Shown here: piece by piece, positions 51,865-62,073 of the stretch
Layout: each line of letters opens with the position of its first letter
How positions within the stretch are numbered: the stretch's first letter is position 1
Assembly (NCBI GenBank): GCA_030017995.1
Contig: JASEGS010000003.1
Location: 23,170 to 87,169, forward strand
DNA: 64,000 nucleotides
DNA from: Thermodesulfovibrionales bacterium
Lineage (GTDB): Bacteria > Nitrospirota > Thermodesulfovibrionia > Thermodesulfovibrionales > Dissulfurispiraceae
Reading direction: 5' to 3'
Program-made: the position numbers and the translations under genes
Notes under the pieces: generated by a model
Told to the model about the DNA's origin: nothing
The model's database searches: none
Seen by the model: the letters and a program-made list of their open reading frames with translations, nothing else

Positions 51865-53628
51865 CTACTTTCCTGCCGGCATTGCTGCTGGCATTGCTGC
51901 TGCTGCTCTTTTGTCGGCAATCGCCTTGTTAAGGATGTCAATGCCCTTCCATGAAAGGACAACTGACCTTGCGAGTGTCGCCTTTGCGTTTTCAATATTG
52001 TGGAATCCGTCAGAATTCTCAGCGGTCCACCACTCCCAATACATATGTGACTGCTCGTGAATCTTACGGACTTCATTAAGTGTCTTTACATCAACACCCC
52101 AGTCCTTTGCGCGCTGGAATGCATTAACCAGCTCTCTCAGCCAAACTTCTGCCTTTCTCATGTTCTGTCTGACATAGTTCTTTGCAGATTCTGCTGCATA
52201 TTTAGCGTCCTCTGATTTCCATGCCGGATGGCACTTGAGACATGGCTTCCAGTCAAATGCCCTCGGTGACGCATGGAAATGAGCCTTATAAGACTTGCCG
52301 TCTTTTGCCTTTTTTACGCCCTCTGTGTGGCAGTCTGTGCAGGTTGCGCCTGCCTTGCCATGGGTTGAATTGTATATCGCCTCAACCTCAGGATGCTGCG
52401 CCTTCCAGAGCTTTGCGCCTGTTACATAATGTGCAAAGTCAAAGTATTTCCACTTTTCGAGGTGCTTCCAGAGTGTCTCATCAACAATCTTGCCTTTTTC
52501 TACCTTTGCAAGTCCCTTGAACGGGAAGTGATTCGTCCTTCTGTCTGTAGCAAAGTCTAATGCCACAGGCGGTTTGCCCCACTCTGATTTCTCGTAGTCA
52601 AAATGCAGTCCACAGTTGTACTCAACATGACACTGACCGCACTGAAGGAATGGGTCTGCCTTGCTGAGGATAGCGATCTTTCTCTCATGGCCGCGGAGAC
52701 CGAGACCGTCTTTATTGCTGTAAACCTTGATATCTGCCTTTCCAGGGTAGCCTTCATGCCAGAGAGTGTCAGTCTGGGTTGTAAGAACATCAATAAGCGC
52801 GTCTCTTACGATCCTGTGCTTTGCAGCATGCGGGTCGTGGCAATGAATACAAGGCAGAGAGTTCCTCAGATACTTCACAGCATTGTAAGCTGGATTCCCT
52901 ACCCTGCTGATGTCAGAGGTCTTTGGTGAAGGGTCTCCCATGTAAGGCCATGCAAGATGGTCGTCGGAAGTCTTACACTTTAAGCAGACAGGAACTGCCG
53001 CAGGAGCTGTCCTCTCTCTGAATGCCTTTTTAGGGGCCTTAAGATCTCCCTCTGGGTAAGCATCATAAAGCACATCCCATGCCTTTGGAGATATTTTATT
53101 GCTGGCATAGTTGACAGAATATTGAGCCTTCTCCTTAGGCTGGAACCTTCCGCCGTATGACCTGTCATTAATAAGGTGGTCGGTAAGCATATACTTATGG
53201 CTTCTGGTCTCATTGTGGCTGACTTCAAAGGCATAAGGCCTTACGAGTGTTTCCCAGTAAGGCGAGCGGGACTTTGGATCTCCCTTGTCAAACTGAGCCT
53301 TTTTCTCATAGTTGTGGCCTAAAAAGCTCTCCATCTCATTCTTGTGGCACTTGCCGCAAGCCTCATGGTCTGTGTTGGATTTTGGCCTGTCCGCAGGATT
53401 TTTCAGATGCTCATCGAGTCCGCTGTGGCAGTTCACGCAGTTTACTCCCTTGTGTTTGCCGTTTGCATGAAAGTCCTTAACAAGGGCATGACATCCATAG
53501 CATGTCTCTACTTTTACATCCTTTGCAGGAGCTGCCTTTTGCGCATCAGCGCTGCCGGAGAAAAACACAAAGCCTGCGATAGCAAGAACTGCTACCAAAA
53601 CTGCTGCTAAATAAAACTTTTTACTCAT
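51865..53628 (-). CDS. Octaheme nitrite reductase, NrfA superfamily
   Basis: 587 aa with a signal peptide (AVLVAVLAIAGFVFFSGSADA). Eight heme motifs occur in order: CYGCH, CVNCH, CGKCH, CLKCK, CIHCH, CGQCH, CTDCH and CLKCH. The lysine-ligated CLKCK is the active-site heme of NrfA-type enzymes, and CGQCHVEYNC is a NrfA signature. Three extra N-terminal hemes match the octaheme (TvNiR-like) group rather than pentaheme NrfA. It reduces nitrite to ammonium in the periplasm. The C-terminus is Ala/Met-rich and repetitive. It is the first gene of the ammonification run. Confidence 0.9.
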   Translation of the reverse strand: MSKKFYLAAVLVAVLAIAGFVFFSGSADAQKAAPAKDVKVETCYGCHALVKDFHANGKHKGVNCVNCHSGLDEHLKNPADRPKSNTDHEACGKCHKNEMESFLGHNYEKKAQFDKGDPKSRSPYWETLVRPYAFEVSHNETRSHKYMLTDHLINDRSYGGRFQPKEKAQYSVNYASNKISPKAWDVLYDAYPEGDLKAPKKAFRERTAPAAVPVCLKCKTSDDHLAWPYMGDPSPKTSDISRVGNPAYNAVKYLRNSLPCIHCHDPHAAKHRIVRDALIDVLTTQTDTLWHEGYPGKADIKVYSNKDGLGLRGHERKIAILSKADPFLQCGQCHVEYNCGLHFDYEKSEWGKPPVALDFATDRRTNHFPFKGLAKVEKGKIVDETLWKHLEKWKYFDFAHYVTGAKLWKAQHPEVEAIYNSTHGKAGATCTDCHTEGVKKAKDGKSYKAHFHASPRAFDWKPCLKCHPAWKSEDAKYAAESAKNYVRQNMRKAEVWLRELVNAFQRAKDWGVDVKTLNEVRKIHEQSHMYWEWWTAENSDGFHNIENAKATLARSVVLSWKGIDILNKAIADKRAAAAMPAAMPAGK

Positions 53629-53660
53629 TCACTACCTCCTTTTGCAATTTTTACTGAACA

Positions 53661-53684
53661 TTGATCAAAAATTTAATTGATCAA
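53661..53684. promoter_or_regulatory. Paired TTGATCAA sites upstream of the nitrite reductase
   Basis: TTGATCAA at 53661-53668 and again at 53677-53684, 16 bases apart centre to centre, 33-56 bases before the start codon. Half-sites resemble those of CRP/FNR-family regulators (TTGAT...ATCAA), but the spacing is not the canonical one. Confidence 0.45.
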
Positions 53685-53873
53685 ACACCATTATTAATTT
53701 CCCCTCTTTGCCTTCCTTATCTCACCCCCTTGCCCTTATATCTGCAAAACTAATCTTTTGCACTATTGAATCATACTATTAAACAGCGTAAAATTACAGT
53801 TAATAAGTGTTAATTTTTTGTAAATTTTAATACGCAGGAATCTATCCGATAATTCATAAATTACAATAGACAA

Positions 53874-54003
53874 GGCAAAAGACAAAGTATTAGAGCGACT
53901 TCGACAGCCCAAGCGTAACATGGATGTTTAAGCGGGCTGTCGTAGCTTCGGAGGAAGGCCGGATGCCTTCCGAGAATGAAGCGGAAATGCTTTGTCTTTT
54001 GGC
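53874..54003 (+). repeat. Foldback element family B, copy 4
   Basis: 130 bases; ends ggcaaaagacaaagtatt / aaatgctttgtcttttggc pair. Core shared with copies 2 and 3: ttcggaggaaggccggatgc and cttccgagaatgaagcgg. The inner stem cgacagccc / gggctgtcg is specific to this copy. Confidence 0.82.
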
Positions 54004-54099
54004 ATAACAAAGTTTATGAATAATGTAGGCTATCCGATAAGGATGGGGCACTGGAAAAGACTTGTTCTTATCGCTGAATCCAAGTTAAACTTAACACCT

Positions 54100-55740
54100 A
54101 TGGAAAAAATTCTGAGAGAAATACTGTTAAAAGCAGTCAGGAGTCAGGAGTCAGAAGTCAAAAGCGTTGAAATTGAAACCCCAAGAGAAGAAAGCTTCGG
54201 AGATTTGTCGTCTCCTGCGGCAATGGCGCTTGCAAAGCCGCTTAAAAAGTCTCCGATGAAGATAGCAGAAGAAATTATAAGCAGGATGCAGGATTCGGGA
54301 TTCGGGATACAGGATATATTTGAAAAGGTAGACATTGCAGGCCCGGGCTTTATAAACTTCACATTCAAAAAATCATTCCTCTGCGGTGAATTGAAACAGC
54401 TCATAAAGCAAAAAGAAGCCTTTCTCAGAGAAGATGTAGGCAGAGGCAAAAGGGTGCAGATAGAGTTCGTCAGCGCAAACCCAACTGGGCCATTACATTT
54501 GGGTCATGGCAGAGGCGCGGCGCTTGGCGCGGCATTGGCAAACCTGCTCTATGAGGCAGGCTACAAAGTAGAAAGGGAATACTACATTAATGATGCAGGC
54601 AGGCAGGTCAAATTGCTCGGCATGTCTGTGCTTGCAAAGTACAAGCAGTTGCTCGGAGAAGATTATCCCTTTCCAGAAGACGGATACAGAGGGGATTATA
54701 TAGAAGGCATTGCGAAAGATTTTAAAGAAGAGAAAGAAACCCCTGAACCCGATGTAATTACTGATTTCGCATACCAAAAAATGCTCGATGCCATCAAGAA
54801 AGACCTTGAGGACTTCGGAGTGTCTTTTGATTCATGGCAGAGCGAGAGAGAGCTTTACCGGAAAGGGGAAGTCGTTCAGGCAATTGATGACCTTAAAGCA
54901 AAGGACTATATCTATGAAAAAGACGGAGCCTTGTGGTTTAAGGCAACCGGCTTCGGGGACGACAAAGACAGGGTCATTGTAAAGCAGGACGGCGAATACA
55001 CTTACTTTGCGCCTGATATCGCATATCACAGGAAAAAAGTAGACAAGGGATTTGACGAGATAATTGACATCTGGGGCGCTGACCATCACGGTTACATACC
55101 GAGGATGCAAGCGGTTATTCAGGCATTAGGCTATCCGAAAGAGAATCTTAAAGTGCTCCTCGTTCAGATGGTGACTCTCCTGAGAGGAGGCAAGCCTGTG
55201 CAAATGTCCAAACGCGCAGGAGAATTCATTACCCTGCGGGAGGTAATTGACGAAATAGGCGAAGACACAACGAAATTTCTTTTCCTTACAAGGAGATCGG
55301 ATAGTCATCTTGAAGTGGATATTGAAGTTGCTAAGACACAGTCTGCAGAAAATCCAGTTTATTATGTGCAGTATGCCCATGCGAGGATTTGCAGTATATT
55401 TGAGAAGGCAAGGCAAGAGGCTATAGGCTATAGGCAAGGGGTAAAGGATTTAACAGATTTTAACGGAGAATTATTTAATGATGAAGAGATGAAGATAATC
55501 AAAAAGCTCTTGCTTTATCCAATGATATTCAAAAATGCAGCATTAGCCCATGAGCCTCACAGGATAACTTTCTATCTTCAGGAATTAGCAGGAATGTTCC
55601 ATCCTTATTATCACAGGCATAAAGTAATTTCTGATGATATGGAAATAACAAAGGCAAGGCTTGCATTATGTGAGGCGATAAGGATTGTCTTAAGACACGG
55701 TTTGAAAATACTGGGAGTGAAGGCGCCGGAGAAGATGTAA
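54100..55740 (+). CDS. argS: Arginyl-tRNA synthetase
   Basis: 546 aa class I synthetase. FVSANPTGPLHLGHGRGAALG contains the HIGH-type signature (HLGH, near residue 130). The N-terminal tRNA-recognition segment has ESFGDLSSPAAMALAK, and VQMSKRAGEFITLREVI is the KMSK-equivalent region. The end RIVLRHGLKILGVKAPEKM is typical. ATG 54100 is chosen because an upstream ATG at 53992 would translate foldback-element sequence. Three heptamer arrays lie in loops (54135, 54283 and 55419). The only plus-strand neighbour is kup. Confidence 0.95.
   Translation: MEKILREILLKAVRSQESEVKSVEIETPREESFGDLSSPAAMALAKPLKKSPMKIAEEIISRMQDSGFGIQDIFEKVDIAGPGFINFTFKKSFLCGELKQLIKQKEAFLREDVGRGKRVQIEFVSANPTGPLHLGHGRGAALGAALANLLYEAGYKVEREYYINDAGRQVKLLGMSVLAKYKQLLGEDYPFPEDGYRGDYIEGIAKDFKEEKETPEPDVITDFAYQKMLDAIKKDLEDFGVSFDSWQSERELYRKGEVVQAIDDLKAKDYIYEKDGALWFKATGFGDDKDRVIVKQDGEYTYFAPDIAYHRKKVDKGFDEIIDIWGADHHGYIPRMQAVIQALGYPKENLKVLLVQMVTLLRGGKPVQMSKRAGEFITLREVIDEIGEDTTKFLFLTRRSDSHLEVDIEVAKTQSAENPVYYVQYAHARICSIFEKARQEAIGYRQGVKDLTDFNGELFNDEEMKIIKKLLLYPMIFKNAALAHEPHRITFYLQELAGMFHPYYHRHKVISDDMEITKARLALCEAIRIVLRHGLKILGVKAPEKM
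54135..54162. repeat. Heptamer array 1 inside argS
   Basis: agtcagg, agtcagg, agtcaga and agtcaaa, in frame, encoding VRSQESEVKS near residue 13. Confidence 0.88.
54283..54317. repeat. Heptamer array 2 inside argS
   Basis: aggatgc, aggattc, gggattc, gggatac and aggatat, encoding RMQDSGFGIQDI. Confidence 0.82.
55419..55439. repeat. Heptamer array 3 inside argS
   Basis: aggctat, aggctat and aggcaag, encoding EAIGYRQG between helices of the anticodon-binding region. Confidence 0.78.
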
Positions 55741-55817
55741 CCCACACTATTCATTAATATGTTTATAAAGACAGGATATAGTATAATAGCAAAAATTAAG
55801 AATCATTCTTATGATAT

Positions 55818-57632
55818 ATGCTTGAAAAAGAACCGCCCATAAAAGGAATAATAAAATCCCTCGGTCTTGTATTTGGAGACATTGGGACGAGCCCGATTTA
55901 TACCCTGACGATAATTTTTCTTCTCACAAAGCCCACTGAGGCAAATATAATCGGGATCCTTTCCCTTATTGTCTGGACGCTCGTTATCCTTGTAACAGCA
56001 GAATATGCATGGCTTGCCATGAGTCTTAGCAGAAAGGGAGAAGGCGGGACTATTGTGCTTAAAGAACTGCTTGTCCCCCTGCTTAAATCAGGCAGGAAGG
56101 TTTCATTTATTACTATTCTCTCCTTTATTGGTATATCTCTTCTCATAGGTGACGGCGTATTAACGCCCGCAATCAGTATTCTCAGTGCAGTTGAGGGCTC
56201 CCTGCTGATACCAGGACTTGAGAAGACAGATCAGACAGTTTTGATTGTTGTGGCAGGGATCATAGCGATTATCCTTTTTGCCTTTCAGCGAAGAGGCACA
56301 GAAAAGGTTTCCATTGCATTCGGTCCTCTGATGATAATATGGTTTTCAACACTTGCTATATCAGGGATAATATCCATAATTCAATCCCCCATTGTCTTGA
56401 AGGCAATAAATCCATACTATGCCTTTAGATTTTTTGCAGATAATGGCGTCAGCGGTTATCTTGTCCTTTCAGAGGTTATACTCTGTGCCACAGGAGGAGA
56501 GGCTATGTATGCTGATATGGGACATCTTGGCAGAAAACCCATACTTAAGGCATGGAGCATAGTATTTGTAGCTCTGGTCCTGAATTATTTTGGCCAGGGC
56601 GCTTTTCTTCTTCAACATCCGGGAGCAAAAAATATACTCTTTGAAATGATATTTAATCAGGCACAGATACTTTATATACCGTTTCTTGTCCTGAGTATTA
56701 TCGCTACTGTCATAGCCTCTCAGGCGATGATAAGCGGGATATTTTCCATAGCGTATCAGGGTATAACGACTCATATCATGCCGCTCTTCAAGGTGGATTA
56801 TACCTCAACAGAAATGAGGTCTCAGATCTATATACCCTTTGCAAACTGGTTTCTGCTTTTTGCCGTGTTGTTTATTATGGTGGAATTCAGAGAATCCAGT
56901 AAGCTTGCAGCTGCATACGGGCTTGCCGTCAATGGTGACATGATTCTTACAGCTTTTTTAATGACCTGGATATTTTTATTGAAAAAGAAAAAGGCAAAAG
57001 CAGTTGCGGCAATGCTCATAATGGCTGTTGTTTTGTTGTTTTTTGGGGCGAATATAACCAAAATCCCTCATGGCGGTTATTGGTCCATCATCCTCGCATC
57101 CATGCCTTTGATTACAATCATAATATATACACTGGGACAGAAGAGGCTTTACCGCTCGATGAAGCCAATGCCTTTGCATGAATTTATCACGCGATATGAA
57201 ATTTTATACAAAACAACAAGCAGGATTGGTGGCACAGCCCTATTTTTTGCACGGGATATCCAGAGGGTCCCTCCATATGTTGTAAGAACTATGTTTACAA
57301 ACAATATCCTCTATGAGGACAATATTATCGTCTCAATGCTGAGAAGGGACGACCCTTTCGGCGTAATAGGCTTTTTCAAAGGCGACCTTGCAGACGGCCT
57401 GAGGCACTTTGAGATTCAATTCGGTTATATGGAAGTGATAGATGTAGAGGAGATACTGCGTCAGGCAGGCATTAAAGAAAAGGCGATATTTTATGGCCTT
57501 GAGGACATCGCTACAAGAAATGTCATATGGAAGATCTTTTATATATTCAAAAGGCTTACCCCAACTTATGTGCAGTTCTATAAGCTTCCGTCTCACAAGC
57601 TTCATGGTGTTATTACAAGAGTAGAAATGTAA
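55818..57632 (+). CDS. kup: KUP-family potassium transporter
   Basis: 604 aa. LGLVFGDIGTSPIYTLTIIF near residue 11 is the KUP hallmark, followed by EGGTIVLKELL and GDGVLTPAISILSAVEG. About twelve membrane helices run to residue 440, then a C-terminal cytoplasmic domain (GTALFFARDIQRVPPYV). It takes up K+ by proton symport. The stop is immediately adjacent to the convergent folP stop. Confidence 0.94.
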   Translation: MLEKEPPIKGIIKSLGLVFGDIGTSPIYTLTIIFLLTKPTEANIIGILSLIVWTLVILVTAEYAWLAMSLSRKGEGGTIVLKELLVPLLKSGRKVSFITILSFIGISLLIGDGVLTPAISILSAVEGSLLIPGLEKTDQTVLIVVAGIIAIILFAFQRRGTEKVSIAFGPLMIIWFSTLAISGIISIIQSPIVLKAINPYYAFRFFADNGVSGYLVLSEVILCATGGEAMYADMGHLGRKPILKAWSIVFVALVLNYFGQGAFLLQHPGAKNILFEMIFNQAQILYIPFLVLSIIATVIASQAMISGIFSIAYQGITTHIMPLFKVDYTSTEMRSQIYIPFANWFLLFAVLFIMVEFRESSKLAAAYGLAVNGDMILTAFLMTWIFLLKKKKAKAVAAMLIMAVVLLFFGANITKIPHGGYWSIILASMPLITIIIYTLGQKRLYRSMKPMPLHEFITRYEILYKTTSRIGGTALFFARDIQRVPPYVVRTMFTNNILYEDNIIVSMLRRDDPFGVIGFFKGDLADGLRHFEIQFGYMEVIDVEEILRQAGIKEKAIFYGLEDIATRNVIWKIFYIFKRLTPTYVQFYKLPSHKLHGVITRVEM

Positions 57633-58478
57633 TTATTCTAAGACGCCTCTTTTTATGGCATCAGCAACTTTTGCAACCTTAGCCATCTCTTTAACATCGT
57701 GAACCCTGATAATATTAGCACCATTAAATATGGATATAGCAACTGCTGCCGCTGTGCCTTCAAGCCTTTCAGATGGGGGAACATCACCGAGTATCTTTCC
57801 GATGAATGCCTTTCTTGACACGCCTATGACAATAGGTTTTTTGAGGAGTGTGAATTCCTTTAAGTTTTTTATAATTTCGAGGTTATGTTCAAAGGTCTTT
57901 CCAAAGCCGATTCCCGGGTCGATAATAATCTTATCATCTGCAATACCAGCCTCCATTGCAATTTTAACGCTTGCCCTTAGATAATCCACAATTTCGGGGA
58001 TGAGCGCCTCATACACTGGGTTCTGCTGCATATCCTTCGGTCTCCCCTTTATATGCATTATAATTACAGGAACTTTATAGTCAGCGACAACCTTGGGCAT
58101 ATCAGGATCAAACCTCAATCCACTTATGTCATTTACAATCGACGCTCCTGCGTCAAGGGCGCGTTTTGCAACTTCTGCTTTATAGGTATCAATGGAAACA
58201 GGGATTTTTATATTCTTTGAGATTGCCTCAATTACAGGTATGGTGCGATTGATTTCTTCCTGAATAGAAACAGGTTCAGAGCCCGGTCTTGTGGATTCTC
58301 CGCCGATGTCTATAATATCAGCGCCTTGTTCAATAAGTCTGAGTGCATGGTCAACAGCCTTTGCCTTATCAAAAAAAAGTCCGCCGTCAGAAAAAGAATC
58401 GGGGGTGACATTCAGCACCCCCATTATATGAGTTTTCTTTGAAAAGTCTAAAGAAAAATCTGACCATGCAATTTTCAT
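57633..58478 (-). CDS. folP: Dihydropteroate synthase
   Basis: 281 aa TIM-barrel enzyme that condenses p-aminobenzoate with dihydropterin pyrophosphate. IMGVLNVTPDSFSDGG (near residue 18), DIIDIGGESTRPGSEPV, VSIDTYKAEVA and IIIDPGIGFGKTFEHNL are all present. It follows ftsH on the minus strand, an arrangement common in many bacteria. Confidence 0.96.
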   Translation of the reverse strand: MKIAWSDFSLDFSKKTHIMGVLNVTPDSFSDGGLFFDKAKAVDHALRLIEQGADIIDIGGESTRPGSEPVSIQEEINRTIPVIEAISKNIKIPVSIDTYKAEVAKRALDAGASIVNDISGLRFDPDMPKVVADYKVPVIIMHIKGRPKDMQQNPVYEALIPEIVDYLRASVKIAMEAGIADDKIIIDPGIGFGKTFEHNLEIIKNLKEFTLLKKPIVIGVSRKAFIGKILGDVPPSERLEGTAAAVAISIFNGANIIRVHDVKEMAKVAKVADAIKRGVLE

Positions 58479-58514
58479 AGGCCAAGGCTAAAATCAAAGC
58501 CAAAATGCAGTTTT

Positions 58515-60335
58515 CTAAACCTCAACCTGCTTTGCTCCTGCCTCTTCAATAATCTTATCTATATCGTGTCCCTCCATGGTTTCTTTCTCCAAAAGGGCAT
58601 GGGCAAGGGAGTCGAGGAGGTTATAGTTTTCCTCTAAAACCTTTTTAGCGCTTTCATATGCGCCTGTTACAATCCTTTTTATCTCTTCATCTATATCTAC
58701 TGCTGTTTTTTCACTGTAATCCTTATGTTTTGCTATTTCACGACCAAGGAATATCTGCTCGTCCTTCTTGCCAAATGTCAAGGGGCCTAACTTTTCGCTC
58801 ATCCCCCATTCTGTGACCATCTTTCTTGCAAGCTCTGTTGCCCTTTCAAGGTCATTGCCTGCGCCTGTAGTCATGTGGTGAAGGGCTATCTCCTCAGCAG
58901 CCCTTCCTCCCAGAAGCACCATAAGCGCTTTTTCAAGATAATCCCTTGAATATGTATATCTGTCGTCAATAGGAAGCTGCTGTGTCACTCCGAGAGCCCT
59001 TCCGCGCGGAATGATGCTTACTTTATGGATTGGATCAGTGCCCGGCGTCAGCTTTGCAACAAGCGTATGTCCAGACTCATGATATGCGGTATTCTTCTTT
59101 TCTTCATCGTTTAAGACCATGCTCCTTCTCTCAACACCCATCAAAACCTTATCCTTTGCAAACTCAAAATCTGACATATCAACCTTGTCCTTGGATCTGC
59201 GCGCAGCGATAAGGGCAGCCTCATTTACAAGATTTGCAAGGTCAGCGCCAGAAAAACCGGGGGTGCCCCTCGCGATCTTTTGGAGTTCTGCATCAGGAGC
59301 AAGCGGTATTTTCCTTGTATGAACCTTCAATATCTCAAGCCTTCCCTTTACATCAGGAGCCGGAACCACTATCTGCCTGTCAAATCTTCCAGGCCTTAAA
59401 AGTGCTGGGTCAAGCACATCAGGTCTGTTAGTGGCAGCAAGGATAATAATACCCTCATTGCCTTCAAATCCGTCCATTTCCACAAGGAGGGCGTTCAATG
59501 TCTGCTCTCTTTCATCATGGCCACCGCCAAGACCTGCGCCTCTGTGTCTTCCGACTGCGTCTATTTCGTCTATAAAAATTATGCATGGCGCATTCTTTTT
59601 CGCTTGATCAAACAGGTCTCTTACACGAGATGCGCCAACACCAACAAACATCTCCACAAAATCAGAGCCGGATATGGAGAAGAAAGGAACAGCAGCCTCA
59701 CCTGCAATTGCCTTTGCAAGAAGGGTCTTGCCTGTGCCCGGGGAACCCACCAATAAGACGCCCTTGGGTATCTTGCCTCCGAGTTTCGAAAACTTCTGCG
59801 GGTCTTTGAGAAATTCAATTATCTCTTCCACCTCAGCCTTTGCCTCTTCAATTCCAGCGACATCTGCGAAGGTAATTTTTACCGCTTTGTCAGACACCAG
59901 TTTTGCCTTCGCCTTTCCAAATGACATGGCCTTGTTGCCGCCCATCTGCATTTGTCTCATAAACACTATCCAGATGAGAACGAGGAAGATAATAGGACCC
60001 CATGAAAAGAAAAAGTTGATATACCATGGGTTTTGATCAGGGGGTTTTGCGGTTATCTTCACATCTTTGTTTCTTAATTCTTTGACAAGGTCAGGATATT
60101 GCGCTGCGTAAGTCCTGAATTTAGTCTTATCCTTAAGTATCCCTGTGATATGGTTTTCCTTAATAGTGACCTCTTCAACATCTCCTGATTCAACTTTATA
60201 GATAAATTCTGAGAATGTCAGCTCCTTTTCGCCTTTTGGAGGAACACTAAAAAGATTGAAAAGAAGGATCATTGATAGCCCTATTAGCAGCCAGATGAAT
60301 AAGCTTCTATACATGTCTATACCTTTCCTCTGCAT
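58515..60335 (-). CDS. ftsH: ATP-dependent zinc metalloprotease FtsH
   Basis: 606 aa. Two N-terminal membrane helices flank a short periplasmic domain. AAA module: Walker [19 protein letters not shown] (near residue 196), Walker [12 protein letters not shown], pore loop FVEMFVG and the [27 protein letters not shown]. Zinc site HESGH near residue 420. It degrades membrane and misfolded proteins. The start may be ATG 60335 or ATG 60314; the latter gives [12 protein letters not shown]. It follows rph by 2 bases. Confidence 0.96.
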   Translation of the reverse strand: MQRKGIDMYRSLFIWLLIGLSMILLFNLFSVPPKGEKELTFSEFIYKVESGDVEEVTIKENHITGILKDKTKFRTYAAQYPDLVKELRNKDVKITAKPPDQNPWYINFFFSWGPIIFLVLIWIVFMRQMQMGGNKAMSFGKAKAKLVSDKAVKITFADVAGIEEAKAEVEEIIEFLKDPQKFSKLGGKIPKGVLLVGSPGTGKTLLAKAIAGEAAVPFFSISGSDFVEMFVGVGASRVRDLFDQAKKNAPCIIFIDEIDAVGRHRGAGLGGGHDEREQTLNALLVEMDGFEGNEGIIILAATNRPDVLDPALLRPGRFDRQIVVPAPDVKGRLEILKVHTRKIPLAPDAELQKIARGTPGFSGADLANLVNEAALIAARRSKDKVDMSDFEFAKDKVLMGVERRSMVLNDEEKKNTAYHESGHTLVAKLTPGTDPIHKVSIIPRGRALGVTQQLPIDDRYTYSRDYLEKALMVLLGGRAAEEIALHHMTTGAGNDLERATELARKMVTEWGMSEKLGPLTFGKKDEQIFLGREIAKHKDYSEKTAVDIDEEIKRIVTGAYESAKKVLEENYNLLDSLAHALLEKETMEGHDIDKIIEEAGAKQVEV

Positions 60336-60337
60336 TT

Positions 60338-61069
60338 TTAATATTTTAACATATTTGTTTCCACTATCTCTTTCTGTATCTCTACAAGCCTGCTAATTCC
60401 CTTCTCCGCCATTGACAGCATTGCATTAAGAAGTTTGGTTGTAAATGGCTCGGTTTCAGCAGTGCCCTGAATCTCCACTATCTTACCGTCTCCTGTCATA
60501 ACCACATTCATGTCAACCTCAGCAGCAGAATCTTCAACATAACACAAGTCAAGACACGGCTCCCTATTGATTATGCCCACGCTTACTGCTGCAAGATAGT
60601 CTCTTATCGGATTTCTCTCAATAGCCCCATTTTTAAGGGCATGAAAAACCGCATCGCAAAGGGCGATATACGCCCCTGTTATAGAAGCAGTCCTCGTTCC
60701 TCCGTCAGCCTGTATAACATCACAGTCTATCCATATAGTTCTTTCTCCAAGGGTATCGAGGTCTACAACCGCTCTCAATGCCCTGCCTATCAATCTCTGT
60801 ATCTCCTGTGTCCTTCCTCCTACACGTCCTGATGTGGATTCCCTCGTCATTCTCGATTGTGTTGACCTCGGCAGCATTCCATATTCCGCAGTAACCCAGC
60901 CTTTCTTCCTGTCTTTTAAAAAAGATGGCACTTTATCCTCTATGGATGCAGTGCATATAACCCTCGTATTTCCCATCTCAATCAATACAGATCCGTCTGC
61001 CGTCTTAATAAAGTTCCTCGTAACCCGCACTTTCCTCAGTTCGTCGTTCTTCCTTCCATCAGGCCTCAT
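60338..61069 (-). CDS. rph: Ribonuclease PH
   Basis: 243 aa phosphorolytic 3' exoribonuclease for tRNA maturation. [60 protein letters not shown] and [18 protein letters not shown] are typical. The start overlaps the murI end by 4 bases. Confidence 0.96.
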   Translation of the reverse strand: MRPDGRKNDELRKVRVTRNFIKTADGSVLIEMGNTRVICTASIEDKVPSFLKDRKKGWVTAEYGMLPRSTQSRMTRESTSGRVGGRTQEIQRLIGRALRAVVDLDTLGERTIWIDCDVIQADGGTRTASITGAYIALCDAVFHALKNGAIERNPIRDYLAAVSVGIINREPCLDLCYVEDSAAEVDMNVVMTGDGKIVEIQGTAETEPFTTKLLNAMLSMAEKGISRLVEIQKEIVETNMLKY

Positions 61070-61863
61070 CTTGCCTCCAGTTGTATTTTTTCTATATTTT
61101 CAATTTTGTTCTGCAAAAATCTCTCGCCGACATTAACGAATTTTTCCGGCGAGTCTGTAACATAAAATTTTTGCCGCCCTTGCCTATTAGCTCTGGCCTT
61201 CTGACTTTTTAATGTGTCCTTTACAACCTTTGCGGTTTCAACAGCAGAATCAATCAGTCTCACATCACCCATCACATCCTGAATCACATCTTTTAAAAGA
61301 GGATAATGGGTGCAGCCGAGCACAATAGTATCAACAGATGTATCCTTTAAATTTTTAAGGTATCTTTCGACAATCATCTTCGCTATCATGCCGTCTGTCC
61401 AGCCTTCTTCAACAAGCGGAACAAATAAAGGACACGGAAGTCCGATTGCCTCAATACTCTCATCCAATAACTTGATTGCCTTTAAATAAGCGCTGCTTCT
61501 GATTGTAGCTTCAGTGCCTATAACTCCTATCTTCTTATTGGCCGTAGAGCGCACAGCAGCCCTCGCTCCCGGCTCGATAACCCCTATCACAGGGATGGAG
61601 ACATTCCGCTGTATTTCCTGAAGACTTATAGCAGAAGCTGTATTGCATGCAACCACCAGCAATTTTATGTTCTGCTTTAAAAGAAAATCTGCGCACTCAA
61701 AAGAATATCTCATTACAGTCTCCGGTGACCTGATGCCGTATGGCACACGTGCAGTGTCTCCTAAGTAAACAATATCCTCATCAGGAAGCATCCTGCTCAC
61801 CTCTTTGAAAACAGTAAGCCCTCCAATGCCTGAATCGAAAATACCTATTGGTCTATTATTCAT
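61066..61863 (-). CDS. murI: Glutamate racemase
   Basis: 265 aa. It supplies D-glutamate for peptidoglycan. Motifs: [17 protein letters not shown] with the catalytic Asp, [12 protein letters not shown] (first Cys) and [14 protein letters not shown] (second Cys and His). It is separated from the gerMN gene by foldback element C2. Confidence 0.96.
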   Translation of the reverse strand: MNNRPIGIFDSGIGGLTVFKEVSRMLPDEDIVYLGDTARVPYGIRSPETVMRYSFECADFLLKQNIKLLVVACNTASAISLQEIQRNVSIPVIGVIEPGARAAVRSTANKKIGVIGTEATIRSSAYLKAIKLLDESIEAIGLPCPLFVPLVEEGWTDGMIAKMIVERYLKNLKDTSVDTIVLGCTHYPLLKDVIQDVMGDVRLIDSAVETAKVVKDTLKSQKARANRQGRQKFYVTDSPEKFVNVGERFLQNKIENIEKIQLEAR

Positions 61864-61897
61864 ATAAAACTTTAAACCCCGAATATTATATTCGCAG

Positions 61898-62060
61898 ATG
61901 ACGGCAGATATGCCGATAAGCCTTTATCAGCGATACCTTAGCGCCGATCCCTCGCGCTGTTTAAGGGCAACTTCAATATAACCTCTACATTAAACAGTAT
62001 AAACAGGCATCTAATAATCTTATCGCATTGAGAAAGGCTTTGAGGCATGCCTGCCGTCAT
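61898..62060 (+). repeat. Foldback element family C, copy 2
   Basis: 163 bases between the gerMN gene and murI. Ends atgacggcagatatgcc / ggcatgcctgccgtcat pair. Shared blocks are cagcgatacctta, tgtttaagggcaacttca, cttatcgcattgag and aaaggctttgaggcat. Confidence 0.85.
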
Positions 62061-62073
62061 AACTTGCACGCAG

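Larger units (their letters stand above)
53629..54099. other. Divergent intergenic region between nitrite reductase and argS
   Basis: No gene seen in 470 bases. From left to right: a dyad of TTGATCAA sites, an AT-rich stretch, foldback element B4 (53874-54003) and a short family-A-like hairpin (ccgataagg ... cttatcgctg) at about 54031-54077. Confidence 0.7.

Noticed and set aside
51865..53628. Pentaheme NrfA as the nitrite reductase call
   Set aside because: Eight heme motifs were counted, three of them ahead of the CxxCK heme, so the octaheme group fits better.
53992..54099. Upstream start of argS at 53992
   Set aside because: It would translate the end of foldback element B4 and a family-A-like hairpin. 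The conserved N-terminus of ArgS begins near ATG 54100.
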